Source: Glaciibacter superstes DSM 21135 (GTDB taxonomy: Bacteria; Actinomycetota; Actinomycetes; Actinomycetales; Microbacteriaceae). From it: a stretch of DNA of 64,000 bases. Location of the stretch: the NCBI RefSeq assembly GCF_000421145.1, contig NZ_ATWH01000004.1, forward strand, positions 186,001 through 250,000. The letters run 5' to 3'. A program made the position numbers and the translations under genes. The notes beneath the pieces are model-generated. The model saw nothing but the letters and a program-made list of their open reading frames with translations. It was not told the DNA's origin and ran no database searches. Shown here piece by piece: positions 25,701 to 34,731 of the stretch. The stretch's first letter is position 1; every line of letters starts with the position of its first letter.

Positions 25701-26999
25701 CTATCCCGCGTTCGCGACTATTCCGTCGGCCGTCTTCTGAGCCGCGTCGATAGCGGCTGGGACATCGTCCCCGAAAACTCCGTTCTGCATCAATCCGACC
25801 AGCGGACCGTTGGCATCGTTGAAGAGCGCGAGTTCCTGGATGCTGTACGGGACCTTCCCGTTCATCGCAGCTTCGGAAAGGGCGGCGAACTGTGGCCCCT
25901 TGGACGAGTAGACCGATTCGAGTAGGTCTGTGCGCACTGGGGTGATTCCCTGCTCGGCGAGAGCCGTCTGCGCTTCATCACCGGTGGCCCAGGTCAGAAA
26001 CTCCCACGCCTCATCGACATGACCGGAACCCTCTGGAATGCCGAGTACGTCCCCACCTGCAAAGGAGGCGATGTCCCCGGCGGTCTTGCCGGGAATGGGT
26101 GCAACTCCAAAGTCGAAGTCAGGGGGTGTTGTTCCCAACTGTGTCAGGTAGAAGGAACCAGAGAAGACGATTCCCAACTGCCCAGACTCGAAAGATCCAC
26201 CATAGTTCGATCCGTCGTCGACCTGGCTTTGCGTGGTCAGGCCGCCGTTCAGATACATGCCGTTCAGGAGCTCGACTGCTTCCGCGACGATCGGATCGTC
26301 GAAGGTGGCCGGAGGGTTGGACTCATTCTCGCCCGAGGCGAGAATGTCTCCGCCGGCAGCCCATACGAGTGGTGCGAAGGTGAAGACCGTGCACCCGCCG
26401 CAACCGGCCGAGAAATGGTACCCGGTGTAATCGGGGCCGAGCTTTCCGATGGCGTTTGCCGCGTCGGCGAACTCCTGCCAAGTTTCTGGCGCCTTCTCCG
26501 GGTCGAGGCCTGCCTGAGCAAAGAGATTCTTGTTGTAGAACATCACCGAGTTGTCCGAAGTGAACGGGACGGTGTACGTCTTGCCGTCGACGACTCCCTG
26601 CGACTGTTGTGCTTCGTTGAGGTCATCGCTGTACGGGAGTTCTCCGACTCGGTCGGTGATGTCGACGAAGGCACCTTTTGAGGCAAAGTACGGGGCAAGC
26701 ACGTCATCGAGGGCCGCGACATCCGGGGCGTCGCCGGAGCCGATCGCATTCCCGAGCTTCGACTGGTAGTCGTGGTTCGGGATGATCACCGGCTTCACCT
26801 GGATGTCCTCGTGGGTCTTGTTGTACTCCTCTGCCAGTGCGGTCAGATAAAGCTCTCCGTCCGACCGACTCCACACCGTCAACTCAACCGGCCCTGAGGC
26901 CGATTCTTCCGTCGCGCAGGCGCTCAGCCCGAGTACCGAGACGGCTGCGATGCCGAGTGCGACACTGCTGGACAGCCGTGTTCTGTTGATGCGTAGCAT
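25701..26999 (-). CDS. Sugar ABC transporter substrate-binding lipoprotein
   Basis: A 432-residue CUT1-type (family 1) extracellular binding protein. The lipobox LGLSACAT sits near residue 25. The mature protein begins with VELTVWSRSDGELYLTALAEEYNKTH and carries DAPDVAALDDVLAPYFASKGAF and NKNLFAQAGLDPEKAPETWQEF, typical of the family. The ATG at 26999 follows AAAGGAGG. It lies 16 bp after the first GH127 gene, so its ligand is probably a beta-L-arabino-oligosaccharide or an arabinosylated hydroxyproline. A cysteine pair in SAGCGGCTV is unusual and may form a loop disulfide. Confidence 0.88.
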   Translation of the reverse strand: MLRINRTRLSSSVALGIAAVSVLGLSACATEESASGPVELTVWSRSDGELYLTALAEEYNKTHEDIQVKPVIIPNHDYQSKLGNAIGSGDAPDVAALDDVLAPYFASKGAFVDITDRVGELPYSDDLNEAQQSQGVVDGKTYTVPFTSDNSVMFYNKNLFAQAGLDPEKAPETWQEFADAANAIGKLGPDYTGYHFSAGCGGCTVFTFAPLVWAAGGDILASGENESNPPATFDDPIVAEAVELLNGMYLNGGLTTQSQVDDGSNYGGSFESGQLGIVFSGSFYLTQLGTTPPDFDFGVAPIPGKTAGDIASFAGGDVLGIPEGSGHVDEAWEFLTWATGDEAQTALAEQGITPVRTDLLESVYSSKGPQFAALSEAAMNGKVPYSIQELALFNDANGPLVGLMQNGVFGDDVPAAIDAAQKTADGIVANAG

Positions 27000-27015
27000 T
27001 GTTGATCTGCCTCCT

Positions 27016-28977
27016 TTATTGATGTGTTTCATGACGCTGGGCATAGGGAATCCATACCCGCATTCCGCTGACTGTTTCCGTGTTCCCCCACGTCGCGTAG
27101 GGGCGAAGCACCACTTCGGCAACCTGCCGGTCCTCATTCTGTGCGTCGCCAATCGATGCGTAGAGCGGAATCTGGTCCGGGGCGCGCTGATCAACGCCCG
27201 CTTGCACTATGAGCTTCGGCCCGACAACCGGGCTGTCAGAATGCTCCGCGGACTCGTGCACAGATGCGGGCAGGAGCGCCTCAACTGAGTCGATATCGAC
27301 CGCATTGTCCGACTGGTCCAGGCAGTACACCGTCGGGCCGCGCAGGATCGCCACGGATCCGCGGATGCCGTCCGCCCGCGGGTGGCCGCGGACGAACTTC
27401 GGTTCCAGGCCCAGTTGGAGCTCGACCACCGTTCCCTCAGCCAGCGCTCCTGGCAATCGGATCCAGCCCTCCTCGGGTTCCACTGTCAGGACAGTGTTGT
27501 TGACGGAAACCTCGAAGTCTGCGCACCAGGCGGGAACGCGAAGGGACAGGATCGCGTCTAACCCTGCACCGCGCGTTACGTCGATGCGAATCGCGCCGCG
27601 TTCCGGGTAGTCGGTGGCGACGGTGAGCTCGGTCGTCACACCGCTCGACAGTGTGCTGCAGATGGCGGCGTGCGTGAAGAGCCCGATCTGCAGCTCATCG
27701 CGATCGGTCACGGTGGTTACCGCGTAGTTCTCGATGGATGCGAATGTGCGCATGATGTTCGGCGGGCAGCACGCGCAGTAAAACCATGGCTGTCTGGCGC
27801 CGGACGCTTCTTCCTGAGTTGCGCCGTGGTCTGGCCGTCGCTGCAGCGGATTCGTGTAGAAGAACTCGGTCCCGTTCAGACTGATTCCGGCTGCGAGCAG
27901 GTTGTACATCGTCGTCTCAAAGGTGTCGAGGTAACGAGCGTGTCCGGATATCAGATACATGCGCCACGCCCACGTCATCAGGGCGATCCCCGCGCAGGTT
28001 TCCGCATACGCCCGTTCGCTTGGCAGTTCGTAACCGTCACCGAAGGCCTCATCGCGATGCCGCGCGCCGGTGCCGCCGGTAATGTACAGGCGGCGCGTGG
28101 TCAGGTCGTCCCACTGACGTTGCAGCGCTTCGAGCAGGCTCCTGTCTCCGGTCTCCAGATAGAGGTCCGCGACACCGGTATTGAGGTAGAGGGCGCGAAC
28201 GGCGTGGCCGCGCAGGGTCGCTGTGCTTCTGACTGGCGCATCGTCCTGGTAGTACTGGGAACCATAGATGCCTGCGCCGATGAATCCGCTGCCCCTGCGG
28301 TCGATGAAGGCACTCGCCAGATCGAGGTGGCGTCGGTCGGCGGTCAGTCGATACAGCTCGACGAGAGCGGTCTCGATCTCCGGATGTCCGCAGTAGGCAT
28401 CGGATTCTGCGGCTCCGAAGAGGTTGATGACAAGATCGACGTACTTGAGGGCAACAGCCAGCAAGCGCGCATCGCCGATCGTCCGGTTGGCCGCGATCGC
28501 TGCCTGGATGAGGTGGCCGAGACAGTAGAGCTCGTGACCGTGAATGAAGTCGCTCCACGGTTCGCGTTCGCCGCGCTGGAACGCCGTGTTGAGATATCCG
28601 TCGTCGCGTTGCGCGCGTTCGAGCAGTTCCACCGATTCCATGAAGAAGCGGCGGAGTTCGACATCGTCCTCGTGTCCCAACTCCCAGGCGATGGCCTCGA
28701 GCATCTTGTACAGGTCGGAGTCGGCAAACAGCGGACCGCGGAATTGCGCGTCTGTCTCTCCGATCAGCCGCTGGAAGTTGGCAAGGACCCCCGATTCGCG
28801 AAGCATCGCGATACCGTGCGGAATGGTGGTCTCGCGATTTCGCCTCGACCAGTCACCGAGGAGTCCTGCTCCGAGCTTCACGGCGTTACGGCCAGCCGGT
28901 ATAACTCGAGCAAGCCGCGGCGGCGCGATTGGTCCGTCGAGGCTCGTGAAGTCATTGCTCGTTGTGATGGTCGTCAA
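27016..28977 (-). CDS. GH127 beta-L-arabinofuranosidase (paralogue 1)
   Basis: A 653-residue intracellular glycosidase with no signal peptide. By comparison with HypBA1 of Bifidobacterium longum, the acid/base Glu is E310 (HRDEAFG), the zinc ligands are E326 and C328 (AETCAG), and C403-C404 in CACCPPN supply the nucleophilic and fourth-ligand cysteines. The E310-E326 spacing of 16 equals that of the reference enzyme. Family members remove beta-1,2-linked L-arabinofuranose from hydroxyproline-linked oligosaccharides of extensin. A TTG at 28977 with GGGGAG about 9 nt upstream is the preferred start; a longer frame runs back through the operator region. It leads the sugar ABC operon and is divergent from a LacI regulator. 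Confidence 0.92.
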   Translation of the reverse strand: MTTITTSNDFTSLDGPIAPPRLARVIPAGRNAVKLGAGLLGDWSRRNRETTIPHGIAMLRESGVLANFQRLIGETDAQFRGPLFADSDLYKMLEAIAWELGHEDDVELRRFFMESVELLERAQRDDGYLNTAFQRGEREPWSDFIHGHELYCLGHLIQAAIAANRTIGDARLLAVALKYVDLVINLFGAAESDAYCGHPEIETALVELYRLTADRRHLDLASAFIDRRGSGFIGAGIYGSQYYQDDAPVRSTATLRGHAVRALYLNTGVADLYLETGDRSLLEALQRQWDDLTTRRLYITGGTGARHRDEAFGDGYELPSERAYAETCAGIALMTWAWRMYLISGHARYLDTFETTMYNLLAAGISLNGTEFFYTNPLQRRPDHGATQEEASGARQPWFYCACCPPNIMRTFASIENYAVTTVTDRDELQIGLFTHAAICSTLSSGVTTELTVATDYPERGAIRIDVTRGAGLDAILSLRVPAWCADFEVSVNNTVLTVEPEEGWIRLPGALAEGTVVELQLGLEPKFVRGHPRADGIRGSVAILRGPTVYCLDQSDNAVDIDSVEALLPASVHESAEHSDSPVVGPKLIVQAGVDQRAPDQIPLYASIGDAQNEDRQVAEVVLRPYATWGNTETVSGMRVWIPYAQRHETHQ

Positions 28978-29033
28978 CTGCCGGCTCTCCCCGTGATGTG
29001 CATATGTGATCGGCGATTCATGGTATGTACCGC

Positions 29034-29046
29034 GTGACATATCACA
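29034..29046. promoter_or_regulatory. Candidate GntR operator upstream of GH127 paralogue 1
   Basis: GTGACATATCAC at 29034-29045 is nearly palindromic (GTGA-N4-TCAC) and contains TGACATATCACA. The same half-sites occur three times upstream of the second GH127 gene. It lies 57 bp upstream of the GH127 start. Confidence 0.55.
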
Positions 29047-29093
29047 GAGTGAGCTGGTGCCGCGGTGCATCTCGAAATACTGTAGCGCACTCC

Positions 29094-29105
29094 GAAACCG
29101 CTTTC
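29094..29105. promoter_or_regulatory. LacI-type operator
   Basis: GAAACCGCTTTC matches the classical LacI/GalR-family operator with central CG. It is in the divergent promoter between the GH127 operon and the lacI-like gene, 80 bp from the latter, and probably serves both. Confidence 0.75.
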
Positions 29106-29184
29106 AATACTTTGAGATAAGTTTTCGAGGTGGGGCGGTATAGAGTCGTCATGGCGCAGATAGCGGACTGAAAGCGGAGTGCAA

Positions 29185-30195
29185 ATGGCCAGGAAAGCGG
29201 TGACTCTCAGCGATGTCGCCTCGGCGGCCGGAGTCTCGCTGGCGACAGCCTCGAAGGCACTGAATGGTCGAGCCGAGGTGAAAGAGGAGACGCGGCTCCG
29301 GGTGGCTGCCACCGCTCGAGAGCTATCCTTCAGCCACAATTCGATAGCGCGCAGCCTCTCGCGTGGACGGTCCGGCACTGTCGGCCTGTTGACGAGCGAC
29401 CTCGAGGGCCGCTTCAGTCTTCCGGTACTGATGGGCGCAGAAGACGCTTTAGGGGCGGGAGAAGTATCTGTGGTGTTGTGCGATGCCCGGGGAGATGCCA
29501 TCCGTGAGCAGCGACACATCAACACGCTGTTGAGTCGTCAGATCGACGGGCTCCTGGTCGTCGGCAGTCGCACAGACGCGCGCCCCTCACTCGGTCGCCA
29601 ATTGGGAATTCCCGTCATCTACGTCTACACGCCGTCCGATGACCCTGCAGACATCTCTCTGACGCCGGATAACGTCGAAGCCGGTCGAATCGCTGCACGT
29701 CATCTCATCACCACCGGGAGAAAGCGGATCGCCCACGTCAGGGGCGAGATCGACAATCAGGCGTCGGCGGACCGGGCGCAGGGAATCACTGAGGCGATGA
29801 ACGAGGCAGGGCTGCAGATCATCAACGAACCCGGCTACGGCGAATGGACGGAGCGCTGGGGTCGCTCAGCGACCTCGCTCCTTCTGGGCTCGACGACTGA
29901 GATTGACGCCGTACTCTGCGACTCAGACCAGATTGCGCGCGGGGCACTCGATGCCTTACGCGCACGCGGTCGCTCAGTGCCGGACGACGTGGCGCTGATG
30001 GGGTTCGACAACTGGACACTCATCACCGCCGAGACCCAACCAGGCATCACCAGCGTCGATATGAACCTCGAATACATGGGTCGCCTCGCAGCGCGCACCC
30101 TGTTCGCATCCTTCGAAGGCGAAGTCGCCGATGCCGGAATCAAGCACCTCCTCTGCCGGCTGGTCGTGCGCGGTTCAACGATGGCGGACAGCTGA
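29185..30195 (+). CDS. LacI-family transcriptional regulator
   Basis: A 336-residue repressor. The N-terminal helix-turn-helix is VTLSDVASAAGVSLATASKALNG, followed by a hinge (SHNSIARSLSRG) and a periplasmic-binding-like sugar domain ending with DDVALMGFDNW, typical of the family. The ATG at 29185 has GCGGAG 8 nt upstream; a GTG two codons earlier is possible. Its divergence from the GH127/sugar-ABC operon and the operator at 29094 make it the likely local regulator, induced by an arabinoside. Confidence 0.9.
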   Translation: MARKAVTLSDVASAAGVSLATASKALNGRAEVKEETRLRVAATARELSFSHNSIARSLSRGRSGTVGLLTSDLEGRFSLPVLMGAEDALGAGEVSVVLCDARGDAIREQRHINTLLSRQIDGLLVVGSRTDARPSLGRQLGIPVIYVYTPSDDPADISLTPDNVEAGRIAARHLITTGRKRIAHVRGEIDNQASADRAQGITEAMNEAGLQIINEPGYGEWTERWGRSATSLLLGSTTEIDAVLCDSDQIARGALDALRARGRSVPDDVALMGFDNWTLITAETQPGITSVDMNLEYMGRLAARTLFASFEGEVADAGIKHLLCRLVVRGSTMADS

Positions 30196-30231
30196 AGCAA
30201 CCCTCCCTCTGGCTCCAGGCTCTGAGGTCAA

Positions 30232-31695
30232 TCAGGCGGACTGCTGCTCGGCCATCCAGCGTTCGAGACCGACCGCGTCGATCGGCATGGCATCCGAGAG
30301 CACCTCTGACCCGGTCGGAGTGACCAGGATGTCGTCCTCGATCCGCACACCGATGCCACGCAACTCGGGCGGCACCGTCTCGTCGAACGCGTGGAAGTAG
30401 AGGCCGGGCTCGACGGTGAGCACCATCCCCGGCGTCATCGCGCCACCCTGGTACGCCTCGTAACTGGACTGCGCACAATCGTGCACATCGAGCCCAAGGT
30501 GATGCCCGATACCGCAGACCAGGTACCGCCGATGCTGCTGACCGGTGGGGCTCAACGCCTCGTCGACCGAGACCGGAAGCAGGCCCCAGTCGTGCAGCCC
30601 ATTCGCGATGACTTCCATCGCCGCACCGTGGAAGTCCGAGAAATTCCGTCCCGGCCGAACGGCATCCAGACCAGCCAGGTGCGACTTCTCCACGAGGTCG
30701 TGCACCTGGCGCTGCGCCGCGCTGAACGTGCCGGACGCCGGGAACGTGCGCGTGACATCCGCCGTGTAGAAAGCCCGCGTCTCAACCCCCATGTCGAGCA
30801 ACAGCACCTCGCTCTCCAGCACTGGGCCATCGCACCGCACCCAGTGCAGAGTCGGCGCGTGTGCACCGCTGCCCACGATCGTCGAGTAGCCGGGACCGTT
30901 GCCGAACGTGCGCGCGTGCCGGTCGAATGTGCCCTGCAGCCAGCGCTCACCGCCGCCCGAGATGGCCGCCGGGATCTCCCGCAGCACACTGGCAAAACCG
31001 CCCACCGTCGCGTCGACCGCACGCCGCAGTTCGTCGATCTCCCACTCGTCTTTCACCATGCGCAGTTCGGCAAGCGTTCTGACGAGTTCCGTTGAGAAAC
31101 GGATGCCCCGCACGGCTTCGTGACCTGACCCGCCCTGTCCGGCGAGCACAGGCTCGCTCACGGTCCGGAGGTCACCGGCGAGGTCCGTGAGTGGCTTCAC
31201 CGGCACCTCGAGTGCGGTCGACCACTCTGTCATTCCCGGTGCAGACCCGACCCACAACTCACCGTGTGCCGCGTCGGCGAAGAACCCGCGGTCGCCAGGG
31301 TATGCGGGAGCGGGCAGGTAGACCGTCGTGTCATGACCGCCGGTCGTCGGGTGGAGCACCACAACGGCATCCTCCGCGTCGCATCCGGTCAGCCAGAAGA
31401 AATTGCTGTCTGGGCGGAACCCGTAGAAGCTGTCGTTCGCGCGCACCGGGGCACGGCCTGCCAGGACGATGATCGTCTGATTCGGCCAGGCAGCGCTCAA
31501 CCGCTCCCGGTGCGCCGCCGCGGCGGCCGCCGCCCCCGGCTCGACCGGTGCCGTGCGATCTGGAATTGCCCACCCAGTGCCCATGTATTCGACAAACCCG
31601 GCCACCTCGGTCAGGCGCGGCAGGCGCGGGTCTGGCGCGGCCGGAGCCGGCATCGAGGAGGCGGATGCCGCCTGGTGCTGCTGGGTGTCTGTCAC
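30232..31695 (-). CDS. Xaa-Pro aminopeptidase (M24B, aminopeptidase P)
   Basis: A 487-residue metallopeptidase that removes the first residue of peptides with proline or hydroxyproline in second position. An N-terminal creatinase-like domain (YGFRPDSNFFWLTGCDAEDAV) is followed by the pita-bread catalytic domain with all five metal ligands: Asp in LLLDMGVE, Asp in YTADVTRTF, His in GIGHHLGLDVHD, Glu in LTVEPGLY and Glu in GVRIEDD. The start is GTG, overlapping the stop of the proline iminopeptidase gene (GTGA). It is the last gene of the GH127-peptide importer operon. Confidence 0.93.
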   Translation of the reverse strand: MTDTQQHQAASASSMPAPAAPDPRLPRLTEVAGFVEYMGTGWAIPDRTAPVEPGAAAAAAAHRERLSAAWPNQTIIVLAGRAPVRANDSFYGFRPDSNFFWLTGCDAEDAVVVLHPTTGGHDTTVYLPAPAYPGDRGFFADAAHGELWVGSAPGMTEWSTALEVPVKPLTDLAGDLRTVSEPVLAGQGGSGHEAVRGIRFSTELVRTLAELRMVKDEWEIDELRRAVDATVGGFASVLREIPAAISGGGERWLQGTFDRHARTFGNGPGYSTIVGSGAHAPTLHWVRCDGPVLESEVLLLDMGVETRAFYTADVTRTFPASGTFSAAQRQVHDLVEKSHLAGLDAVRPGRNFSDFHGAAMEVIANGLHDWGLLPVSVDEALSPTGQQHRRYLVCGIGHHLGLDVHDCAQSSYEAYQGGAMTPGMVLTVEPGLYFHAFDETVPPELRGIGVRIEDDILVTPTGSEVLSDAMPIDAVGLERWMAEQQSA

Positions 31696-33014
31696 TGTGC
31701 TGCTCCATTCTCTTGCGAGCCGCGTCGCGGGCCGCCGTTCTGTGCCACGAGTTCGACCAGCCTGGCGAAGACCCGATCGGATCCGATCCCGTCGTGCTCG
31801 TATTCGTTGGTCACCCAGGCCTGGGTGTTGCCGACGTGCCGTGCGGTGTCCAGCTGCAGGTGCGCGTCGACGTACATGTCGTCGTAGTAGACCGCCGCGG
31901 CGACCGGCACCTCATTGGAAGCCAGCTTGTCGAGGTCGTAGAGAGCACTCCACTCCGTCTCCCTGGCGAGCTGCTCTACCGCTCCGCGGAACGGCCTGAG
32001 GGCTCGGATCTCCTCGAACATCCAGGGGTACATCATTTCGCCGGTGAACAGCAGCGGCCTCGCAGTTTCAGCGAACTGCGGCCGAAGGATTCGTTCACGT
32101 TCCGCTGCCCAGTTCGTTGCACCCGTCTCATTAGAGCTGTAGATGCTCTCCTGCATCACGGCGAAAAGGGGGTTGTCCGCGTACGAGCTGCGCGCGAGCA
32201 CCTGGCCCAGGAACGCGTCACTGAGTTCGTCTGGACCTGTGGCGAATGCCTCGTCGACCAGCCAGTGCATCCGCTCGAAGCCCGGTTTCATGCCGAAGTC
32301 GATGCCGAGGCTCTGCAATCGGCGAACGGTGAGGATGTCGCCGTCTGGCAGGAGCACATCGCCATCAGCCAGCCGATCGGCGATGCGTCCGACCTGTGCC
32401 TCGTCGTGCGGGTACCTGGCATAGAACTCGCGATTCTTCGCTTCCGTTCTCGGATAGGTGCGGCGATACACCTCGCTCGCGTCAGGCCAGACGCTGGCGA
32501 GTCCCCCGGTGACATAGCAAGCGGCCAGGCCCTCAGGTGCACGGGAAAGGTAGCTGAGGGTCAGAAAGCCGCCGTAACTCTGGCCGAGTGTCGACCACGG
32601 TCTGTCGCCGAAGACAGTGCGTCGCAGATGTTCGGCGTCTGCGACGATCGAGTCAGCCCTGAAGTGCTTCAGGTACTCGGCGGCCGTAGCATCGTCTCCG
32701 ATGGAGGCGATCAGCCGTCCGTCGATGCGTGAGCTCCGGCCGGTGCCGCGCTGGTCGAGCAACACGACCCGGTGCGTCTTCAGGGCCTGCCCGAGCCATC
32801 CGTTCGCCTCCGTCGGCCGCGGTCCCTTCCCTCCTGGCCCACCCTGGAGGTAGACCAGGCAGGGAAGCTCATCGCCCTTCTTAATCGGGTCGACGATCTC
32901 GCGGGCGAAGACGGTGATGCTCTTTGTCGAAACGTCGTCGAACCAGTCGAGCGGAACATCCACCTCGTGATCGATGATGTACATTCCTGGCACCGTGTAG
33001 CGTGCGGTGATCAT
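31692..33014 (-). CDS. Proline iminopeptidase (alpha/beta hydrolase, S33)
   Basis: A 440-residue serine peptidase that releases N-terminal proline, and in many homologues hydroxyproline, from peptides. The oxyanion motif is YLQGGPGGKGPR near 55, DQRGTGRS at about 87-94, the nucleophile Ser146 in TLGQSYGGFL, and the catalytic His is probably in NEYEHDG near 415. The ATG at 33014 follows GGAGGA and overlaps the upstream ATPase stop; a longer frame is rejected. With aminopeptidase P it can trim imported Hyp/Pro-rich peptides completely from the N-terminus. Confidence 0.9.
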   Translation of the reverse strand: MITARYTVPGMYIIDHEVDVPLDWFDDVSTKSITVFAREIVDPIKKGDELPCLVYLQGGPGGKGPRPTEANGWLGQALKTHRVVLLDQRGTGRSSRIDGRLIASIGDDATAAEYLKHFRADSIVADAEHLRRTVFGDRPWSTLGQSYGGFLTLSYLSRAPEGLAACYVTGGLASVWPDASEVYRRTYPRTEAKNREFYARYPHDEAQVGRIADRLADGDVLLPDGDILTVRRLQSLGIDFGMKPGFERMHWLVDEAFATGPDELSDAFLGQVLARSSYADNPLFAVMQESIYSSNETGATNWAAERERILRPQFAETARPLLFTGEMMYPWMFEEIRALRPFRGAVEQLARETEWSALYDLDKLASNEVPVAAAVYYDDMYVDAHLQLDTARHVGNTQAWVTNEYEHDGIGSDRVFARLVELVAQNGGPRRGSQENGAAQ

Positions 33015-33910
33015 GCCTGTCCTCCGTCGTCTGTCGTGGCGCGTGCGCGTGGCGTGACGTCCTGGTCTGGGTGCGTGCCCTCGGCCATTCTCGCGGCCCG
33101 CGCCCGTTCCCACTCTGGGTTGATCCTCGGCACAGCGGCCAGCAGGGTCTTGGTGTACTCATGTTGCGGATTGGTGAAGATCTCGTCGCGGTCGCCCTGC
33201 TCGACCAGCTTCCCCTGGCTCATCACGGCCACGCGGTCTGCGATCTGCCGAACCACCGCGAGGTCGTGGGCAATGAAGATGTAGCTGAGACCGAGATCGG
33301 CTTGAAGGTCCCTGAGCAAGTTGATCACGATCGCCTGCACAGAAACATCCAGTGCAGAAACGGCTTCATCGCAGACAACGAGCTTCGGTTTGACGGCAAG
33401 GGCGCGCGCGATCCCGATCCGTTGCGCCTGGCCGCCGGAGAACTGGCCCGGGTAACGCTGGGAGTGGTCTGGATTCAGGCCGACGCGCTCGAGAAGTTCG
33501 CGCACGAGCGCCGCCCTTCCACGCGGAACCTTGATGCCCTGGTAGTCCAGCGGCGCAGAGATGATGCGCTCGACGGTGTGCCGGGGATTCAACGACGAGA
33601 ACGGATCCTGGAACACGACCTGCACGTTGCTCCGGAATCTGGCCAGTTCCTTCGCGCCGGCGATGGTGACATCCTCTCCCTCGAACCGAAGGGTTCCGCT
33701 GGTCATGTCAAGCAGTTTCGATGCGAGGCGTGCCGTCGTGGATTTTCCGCATCCAGACTCCCCAACGATGGCCAGGGTCCGGCCGGCCTGAACATCGAAA
33801 CTCACGTCGTCGACGGCACGGAAGCGATTCTTGCTCGCGCTGAAGGCGCCGTCGCCCCTGGTGATGAATTCCTTGGTCAGGTTGTGGCCGGAAAGAATGG
33901 TGTCGCTCAT
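33011..33910 (-). CDS. Peptide ABC transporter ATPase (DppF/OppF type)
   Basis: A 299-residue ATPase with Walker A GESGCGKST, Q-loop VVFQDPFSSLNPR, signature FSGGQAQRIGIARAL, Walker B LVVCDEAVSALDVSVQ and switch FIAHDLAVV. It overlaps the neighbouring genes by 4 bp on both sides and pairs with the DppD-type ATPase. Confidence 0.93.
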   Translation of the reverse strand: MSDTILSGHNLTKEFITRGDGAFSASKNRFRAVDDVSFDVQAGRTLAIVGESGCGKSTTARLASKLLDMTSGTLRFEGEDVTIAGAKELARFRSNVQVVFQDPFSSLNPRHTVERIISAPLDYQGIKVPRGRAALVRELLERVGLNPDHSQRYPGQFSGGQAQRIGIARALAVKPKLVVCDEAVSALDVSVQAIVINLLRDLQADLGLSYIFIAHDLAVVRQIADRVAVMSQGKLVEQGDRDEIFTNPQHEYTKTLLAAVPRINPEWERARAARMAEGTHPDQDVTPRARATTDDGGQA

Positions 33911-34731
33911 CGCGCCGTCCCCCTCAGTTCCTCGAACGGATCGTCGATCCTCGGCAAAGCGTCCAGAAGCGACCTGGTGTATGCGGCCTGCGGGTTGCTG
34001 AAGATCTGTTCGGCCGTGCCCCGCTCGACGACGTCACCGTCCTTCATTACCAGGATGTCTTCAGCGACCTGGCTCACGACGGCCAGGTCGTGTGTGATGA
34101 AGATCATCCCGGAGCCGGTCTCCTGCTGGAGCTCGGCGAGGAGGTCGAGGATCTGGGCCTGCACCGTCACATCGAGCGCGGTCGTCGGCTCATCGGCGAT
34201 GAGGAGTTCTGGCTCGAGGCACAGCGCCATCGCGATCATGATGCGCTGCCGCATTCCACCGGAGAACTGGTGCGGGTAGTGGTCGATCCGCCTGGCGGCA
34301 TCCTTGATCCGCACCCGTTCGAGAGCGTCAAGCACAACCGCACGGGCCGCCCGCCGTGAGCCGCCACGGTGCGACCGATACGCCTCTTCGATCTGCAGGC
34401 CGACCGTGTAGTACGGGTTCAACGACGACAACGGGTCCTGGAAGACCATCGCCACCTTCTCTCCCCTGATGGTTCGAAACTCGCGATCGGTCTTTCCGAC
34501 CAGTTCCTGGCCGTTCAAACGGATGCTGCCGCTCACCCTGGCGGTCGAGGGGAGCAGTCCCATGATGGCGAGCGAGGTCATCGACTTCCCGGAACCTGAC
34601 TCGCCGACGACACCGAGCGTTCTGTTGGCGTCGAGTACGGCAGAGAGGTCCCTGACGACGTCAACCGGGCCGCTTCCGGTCGGAAAAGTGATCGTCAGAT
34701 GTTCGATTTCAAGCAGTGGTGTGGTGTTCAT
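33907..34731 (-). CDS. Peptide ABC transporter ATPase (DppD/OppD type)
   Basis: A 274-residue ATPase: Walker A GESGSGKSM, Q-loop MVFQDPLSSLNPYYTVG, signature FSGGMRQRIMIAMAL, Walker B LLIADEPTTALDVTVQ, switch FITHDLAVVSQ. It lacks the C-terminal cysteine-rich Fe-S extension seen in many OppD proteins. It overlaps its partner genes at both ends. Confidence 0.93.
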   Translation of the reverse strand: MNTTPLLEIEHLTITFPTGSGPVDVVRDLSAVLDANRTLGVVGESGSGKSMTSLAIMGLLPSTARVSGSIRLNGQELVGKTDREFRTIRGEKVAMVFQDPLSSLNPYYTVGLQIEEAYRSHRGGSRRAARAVVLDALERVRIKDAARRIDHYPHQFSGGMRQRIMIAMALCLEPELLIADEPTTALDVTVQAQILDLLAELQQETGSGMIFITHDLAVVSQVAEDILVMKDGDVVERGTAEQIFSNPQAAYTRSLLDALPRIDDPFEELRGTAR

